Shown: positions 5,025-8,365 of the stretch, in pieces
How positions within the stretch are numbered: the stretch's first letter is position 1
Layout: the number at the start of each line of letters is the position of its first letter
NCBI GenBank assembly: GCA_902465775.1
Contig: CABQOJ010000047.1
Span: 1 to 8,365, forward strand
Direction of reading: 5' to 3'
From: an uncultured Porphyromonas sp.
GTDB lineage: Bacteria; Bacteroidota; Bacteroidia; Bacteroidales; Porphyromonadaceae
Length of the DNA: 8,365 bases
Position numbers and translations under genes: made by a program
Notes under the pieces: model-generated
Database searches by the model: none
What the model was told of the DNA's origin: nothing
Seen by the model: the letters and a program-made list of their open reading frames with translations, nothing else

Positions 5025-6098
5025 CTACCAATTAGGGTCTAAATAAGGAGTATCTTCAAATCCTTTAGATTTAAGCTTAGCTACAAAGGAGTCAAGAGGT
5101 CTTCTCCAGAGTAGATTGAACCATCTTTTATGTCCAAAAAGATCTACAATAGTAGGACTAATAAAATAGTACGTATGAATGAACGCTCTTCCATACCATG
5201 TTTTGGCTAGTGTATAGTCTCTAAACCTTCTAAGTGTCCATACTTGTGAGCAGTTATACGAACCATAAATGGCTGTTGCAATATAGCAACCCGCACGTTT
5301 GTTTGTCAACTGACTTTCTTCTACGACATTCTCCATTTCTTCTGGAAGACCTTCCTTGATTAAGTCAAGATAGTTCTTGTATTTTGTTAGAGCATTGTCG
5401 CTTATAGATGTGCCACAGACATTAAGCCTTTCATTTATTGCATTTTGATAGTACACTAGCTGCTTGGCTAGCTCTCCACATAGTTCAGCTAGGTCTTGAT
5501 TATTGGTTATCTCAGAATCAGGAACGGCTAGCCTTAAGCTAAGGATGTTTGTTTCCTGAGATAAGCACAAATCCATTATAGAGTCTAGTTTTAAGGTCTC
5601 ATTGGTAGCTGTGAATGGGTTTACTGTGCTGTTGGCTTTATAAACGTCTTCAATGGATTGAGTATCTTGAAGCTGAGTCATTAAAAAATAGAAGTCATTT
5701 ATACTCTCTCCTAAGTAATAACTGTAGACGTCTAATTTCATGTTCTCAGAGTCGTCAAATTCCATGGCTCTTGCTCCTGCAGATATGATTTCGTCGCACT
5801 TTAAGTCTTTAAAAATAGCAAGTAGTCCCTGAGCTTGCATCTTGATAAACCACGCTTCTGCGTTTTGGACATCAACTTCTAACGCCTTGTTGGCATAGTT
5901 AAGAGCCTCTTGCCCGTCTTTGGCTTCAATAGCTGTGCTAGCCAGGTCTAATAGATTTTGTATGTCTATAGTCTTATCGGTTCGTTCCCTTTGTACTCTA
6001 ACTTTTGAACCACAATAAGAACAGAAGCCTTCCTCGCGACTACTTTCTAAAGATATAGAAGCCCCACAATTAGGACATTTCATATTTACTAAGCTCAT
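5025..6098 (-). CDS. Zinc-ribbon, TPR-like protein with C-terminal CFI-box-like module
   Basis: This 357-residue protein has no assigned function. It opens with a zinc ribbon, CPNCG (C8, C11) and CSYCG (C26, C29), with 14 residues between the knuckles. Residues 46-95 form two helices in TPR style (EALNYANKALEVDVQNAEAW). Residues 95-265 are mostly helical, acidic and unrecognised. The C-terminal part from C271 (CYIATAIYGS, then LRRFRD, Gly-Arg and YYFISP) matches the CFI-box-CTERM type of module as I know it, an uncharacterised C-terminal domain in diverse modular bacterial proteins. No signal peptide or clear membrane helix is seen. It starts six bases after the upstream SPFH gene, so the pair is almost certainly co-transcribed; the SPFH partner has no zinc ribbon of its own, and this protein may supply it. 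Codon use is AT-richer than in pnt or pck. An internal Met6 is an alternative start. Domain calls are firm for the ribbon, moderate for the rest. Confidence 0.88.
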   Translation of the reverse strand: MSLVNMKCPNCGASISLESSREEGFCSYCGSKVRVQRERTDKTIDIQNLLDLASTAIEAKDGQEALNYANKALEVDVQNAEAWFIKMQAQGLLAIFKDLKCDEIISAGARAMEFDDSENMKLDVYSYYLGESINDFYFLMTQLQDTQSIEDVYKANSTVNPFTATNETLKLDSIMDLCLSQETNILSLRLAVPDSEITNNQDLAELCGELAKQLVYYQNAINERLNVCGTSISDNALTKYKNYLDLIKEGLPEEMENVVEESQLTNKRAGCYIATAIYGSYNCSQVWTLRRFRDYTLAKTWYGRAFIHTYYFISPTIVDLFGHKRWFNLLWRRPLDSFVAKLKSKGFEDTPYLDPNW

Positions 6099-6104
6099 AG
6101 TGTT

Positions 6105-7220
6105 TTACTCTATAGGGGGAATTGGTGGAGGAATAGATCCTTCTAAGTTAATATCAGAGAATTCAGGAAATAAGGATAAGGGTTCCCATCCACTCATTCC
6201 TTTTTTCCAACATAGAAAGTGTAGCGTCTCTTTGTCTTGCACAATAGCTTGTCTAATTTGCTCGGTGCTATATGGACCTTTCGGTTGTCCGCTAATTGCA
6301 AGGTAGTATTCTGCTCCAATTGGTATTGGAGGAGGAGTTGTTGGCGTTTCTTCTGTCGACTCAAGCTGACTGCTTATTTGCTTACCCATATTGGTAGCTA
6401 CACCAAGTCCTAGTCCCGCATTGATAAAAGCCACCCCAGCTCCACTTTCGTTTTCAGCAGCTTTATCCATTATGTCGAAAGACCTTTCAAGCTTGTAGTT
6501 TTCTCTTCCAGTAATCTTTAACCGAGCGGACAAGTTCTTCGCCTTTTTGATTTCATCAAGACTTGGATCGTCCTCAGGAATATTGATGGAGACAAACGTA
6601 AACAGTAGAATGTCAATGCCGAACTCCTTGAAAATAGGTCTTAGCTCCTCTTGGGCATATAAGCTCAATTCGTAAATGCTTGTTGGCAACTCTAGAATTG
6701 AGACTTTGTCACTTGTAATCTTCTTAGCTATGATATTCGTTAGTTTAGAAAGCATAACGCCTCTGAAGTATGACTGAAGCAACTCTTCATCAAAATATGG
6801 CATATTCCCTACTAAGCTCAACAAAAACTTTTCTGGGTCTGCTACTTTGAACCCATATTGCCCATATGCACGAACAGGAACAATTATCCCGTATTGAGGA
6901 TCTTCCAATTGAATTGGGGTTTCGGTGCCCCACTTTAGATTTAATCGATTGATTGTGCTAACGAACCAAACGTCTGCTTGCCATGGAGAATCACTTCCAA
7001 AAGGGATGTTGATTAGTTTGTTGAGCAGAGGAATGTTATTGCTTTTGAGAGTGTAGGTCCCCTCAGAGAAGCTGTCGCAAACTTTCCCGTATTTTACGAA
7101 GAAAGCTACTTGTCCTGGGTAGACAACAAGTTGTGAACCCCATCGAAGATCGCAAGATGGGAATTTATGAACAATCACACCTTCCTCTTGCTCATACTTA
7201 ACAACGTCAATTATTGCCAT
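6105..7220 (-). CDS. SPFH-domain protein (YdjI/virion-core-like) with C-terminal GYF_2 domain
   Basis: This 371-residue protein belongs to the cytoplasmic SPFH family that includes Bacillus subtilis YdjI. Family traits are LRWGSQLVVYPGQVAFFVKYG (two pieces, 25-34 and 35-45), the long beta-rich SPFH core to about residue 215, a charged helix (220-257), then the glycine-rich GAGVAFINAGLGLGVATNMG (260-279). After a Thr/Pro linker, residues 304-352 fit GYF_2/DUF4339: YYLAISGQPKGPYSTEQI, then CWKKGMSGWEPL. The tail is PPPIPPIE. SPFH proteins form oligomeric scaffolds at membranes, and YdjI acts with the phage-shock protein PspA; whether that holds here is inference, as no pspA is in the window. 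No transmembrane helix is evident. Many family members carry a C-terminal zinc ribbon; here GYF_2 takes that place and the ribbon is in the next gene. Low GC suggests acquisition. Confidence 0.88.
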   Translation of the reverse strand: MAIIDVVKYEQEEGVIVHKFPSCDLRWGSQLVVYPGQVAFFVKYGKVCDSFSEGTYTLKSNNIPLLNKLINIPFGSDSPWQADVWFVSTINRLNLKWGTETPIQLEDPQYGIIVPVRAYGQYGFKVADPEKFLLSLVGNMPYFDEELLQSYFRGVMLSKLTNIIAKKITSDKVSILELPTSIYELSLYAQEELRPIFKEFGIDILLFTFVSINIPEDDPSLDEIKKAKNLSARLKITGRENYKLERSFDIMDKAAENESGAGVAFINAGLGLGVATNMGKQISSQLESTEETPTTPPPIPIGAEYYLAISGQPKGPYSTEQIRQAIVQDKETLHFLCWKKGMSGWEPLSLFPEFSDINLEGSIPPPIPPIE

Positions 7221-7354
7221 AGCTAAATGTCTAGTAGTCGTTTAATATTCGTTTGTCCTCGCTACATTAGCTAGTTCACAAGGATACTAACTTAAAGCTA
7301 AAAACAGAAGCAACGATAGCGATTGTGAAGTGATTGTAGATGATCACTATAAAA

Positions 7355-7389
7355 CACACGAATAGAGATCAGTGGTCTCTATTCGTGTG
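7355..7389 (-). terminator. Intrinsic terminator of pckA
   Basis: The 16-base arms CACACGAATAGAGATC (7355-7370) and GGTCTCTATTCGTGTG (7374-7389) pair almost perfectly, with one wobble-type position, around the loop AGT. In the pckA direction the stem is followed at once by TTTTAT. The hairpin sits 14 bases beyond the pckA stop codon and separates it from the SPFH operon, which must therefore have its own promoter within 7221-7354. Confidence 0.9.
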
Positions 7390-7403
7390 GAGTAAATCTA
7401 AAC

Positions 7404-8365
7404 TTAGAGCTTAGGACCAGCCTCGACGAGCTTCTTGCCATGCTCGTTGGTGGCAAACTTCTCGAAGTTCTTGACAAAGCGCTTAGCCAGATCCTGAGCC
7501 TTCGTCTCCCACTCAGCGGGATCAGCATAGGTGTCTCGTGGATCGAGGATAGCGGGATCTACGCCCGGCAGCTCCGTCGGGATGGCGAAGTTGAAGTGGG
7601 GTAGCGTCTTCGTCGGAGCCTTGTCGATCGAGCCGTCGAGGATTGCGTCGATGATGCCACGGGTATCCTTGATTGAGATACGCTTGCCCGTGCCGTTCCA
7701 GCCCGTATTGACGAGGTAAGCCTTAGCCCCGACAGCCTTCATACGCTTGACCAGCTCCTGACCGTACTTGGTCGGGTGGAGTGAGAGGAAGGCTGCGCCA
7801 AAGCATGCCGAGAAAGTCGGTGTAGGCTCCGTGACGCCACGCTCGGTACCAGCTAGTTTGGCCGTAAAGCCTGAGAGGAAGTAGTACTGCGTCTGCTCTG
7901 GATCGAGGATCGAAACTGGAGGTAGGACGCCGAAAGCGTCTGCCGAGAGGAAGATCACCTTGTTTGCATGGCCCGCCTTAGAGACTGGCTTGACAATGTT
8001 GTCGATGTGGTAGATAGGGTAGGAGACACGTGTATTCTCCGTGACAGACTTGTCGGAGAAGTCTATCTTACCGTTGGCATCGACCGTCACATTCTCTAGG
8101 AGCGCATCACGGCGGATGGCGTTGTAGATGTCAGGCTCCGACTCTTTGCTCAGGTTGATTACCTTAGCGTAGCAGCCACCCTCGTAGTTAAAGATTCCGT
8201 TGTCATCCCAGCCGTGCTCGTCGTCGCCGATCAGCTTGCGCTTGGGGTCGGTGCTGAGGGTCGTCTTGCCCGTGCCCGAGAGTCCGAAGAAGATAGCGGT
8301 CTCCGTCTCGTCCTGATTCGTATTGGCCGAGCAGTGCATCGAGGCATTGCCACGGAGCGGGTTGA
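7404..8365 (-). CDS. pckA: Phosphoenolpyruvate carboxykinase (ATP), C-terminal part
   Basis: This cytoplasmic enzyme interconverts oxaloacetate and PEP with ATP; in fermentative Bacteroidales it often runs in the carboxylating, ATP-forming direction towards succinate or propionate. About 319 codons of an expected 530-540 are visible; the frame continues past the right edge (NPLRGNAS before the first Met), so that Met at 8337-8339 is internal. The sequence shows MHCSAN (metal-binding His232 of E. coli), the P-loop [14 protein letters not shown] (Lys254, Thr255 equivalents), DDEHGWDD (Asp269 equivalent), [14 protein letters not shown] (Arg333 equivalent), [19 protein letters not shown] and the adenine-side [17 protein letters not shown]. 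It ends AGPKL, like E. coli PckA. All visible catalytic residues are intact. Composition matches pnt, not the adjoining SPFH genes. It is followed by its own terminator. Confidence 0.98.
   Translation of the reverse strand, partial: NPLRGNASMHCSANTNQDETETAIFFGLSGTGKTTLSTDPKRKLIGDDEHGWDDNGIFNYEGGCYAKVINLSKESEPDIYNAIRRDALLENVTVDANGKIDFSDKSVTENTRVSYPIYHIDNIVKPVSKAGHANKVIFLSADAFGVLPPVSILDPEQTQYYFLSGFTAKLAGTERGVTEPTPTFSACFGAAFLSLHPTKYGQELVKRMKAVGAKAYLVNTGWNGTGKRISIKDTRGIIDAILDGSIDKAPTKTLPHFNFAIPTELPGVDPAILDPRDTYADPAEWETKAQDLAKRFVKNFEKFATNEHGKKLVEAGPKL

Noticed and set aside
7279..7286. TATCCTTG on the minus strand as the promoter of the SPFH operon
   Set aside because: It departs from TAnnTTTG by one base and lacks a -33 TTTG at suitable distance, so it is too weak to list as a feature, although a promoter must exist nearby.
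7404..8339. Met at 8337-8339 as the true start of pckA
   Set aside because: The frame continues upstream as NPLRGNAS, which matches the PckA interior, and MHCSAN is the metal-site motif about 230 residues into the enzyme.

Overview
The window looks like chromosomal DNA of a Bacteroidales bacterium, most plausibly Porphyromonas or a close relative. This rests on the split three-gene transhydrogenase, an ATP-type PEP carboxykinase, TAnnTTTG-type promoter boxes of the Bacteroidota kind and the absence of obvious Shine-Dalgarno sequences. The genus is inferred from protein style and was not tested by a search. All complete genes lie on the minus strand.

Region 1 (1-4433) is a proton-translocating nicotinamide nucleotide transhydrogenase operon, read right to left: pntAA (NAD(H)-binding domain I), pntAB (small membrane subunit) and pntB (membrane domain II plus NADP(H)-binding domain III). 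pntAB and pntB overlap by ATGA. The outstanding feature is PntB: it has 857 residues instead of about 460 because domain III is present three times in tandem, joined by Ala/Ser/Pro-rich linkers. The copies are nearly identical in protein, and two share 285 identical bases, so they were duplicated or homogenised recently. A bidirectional hairpin terminator closes the operon, facing the last codons of a plus-strand gene that enters from the left edge. Between pntAA and pntAB lies a run of degenerate 7-bp repeats merging into a long hairpin.

Region 2 (4434-5024) is a 591-bp gap. It holds a plausible pnt promoter and, on the plus strand, a promoter-like box followed by a long stem-loop ending in seven T residues. 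I read this as a candidate small RNA of about 80 nt. A second strong hairpin sits downstream of the next minus-strand operon.

Region 3 (5025-7220) is an AT-richer two-gene unit. The first gene encodes an SPFH-domain protein (YdjI/virion-core-like) with a C-terminal GYF_2 (DUF4339) domain. Six bases after it comes a protein with a zinc ribbon, a TPR-like segment and a C-terminal CFI-box-like module. Composition and architecture differ from the metabolic neighbours, which suggests an acquired accessory module, perhaps for membrane stress or protein scaffolding.

Region 4 (7355-8365) is the 3' portion of pckA with a strong intrinsic terminator; its 5' part lies beyond the window. PEP carboxykinase and transhydrogenase both serve central redox and carbon metabolism, but nothing here shows that they are co-regulated.
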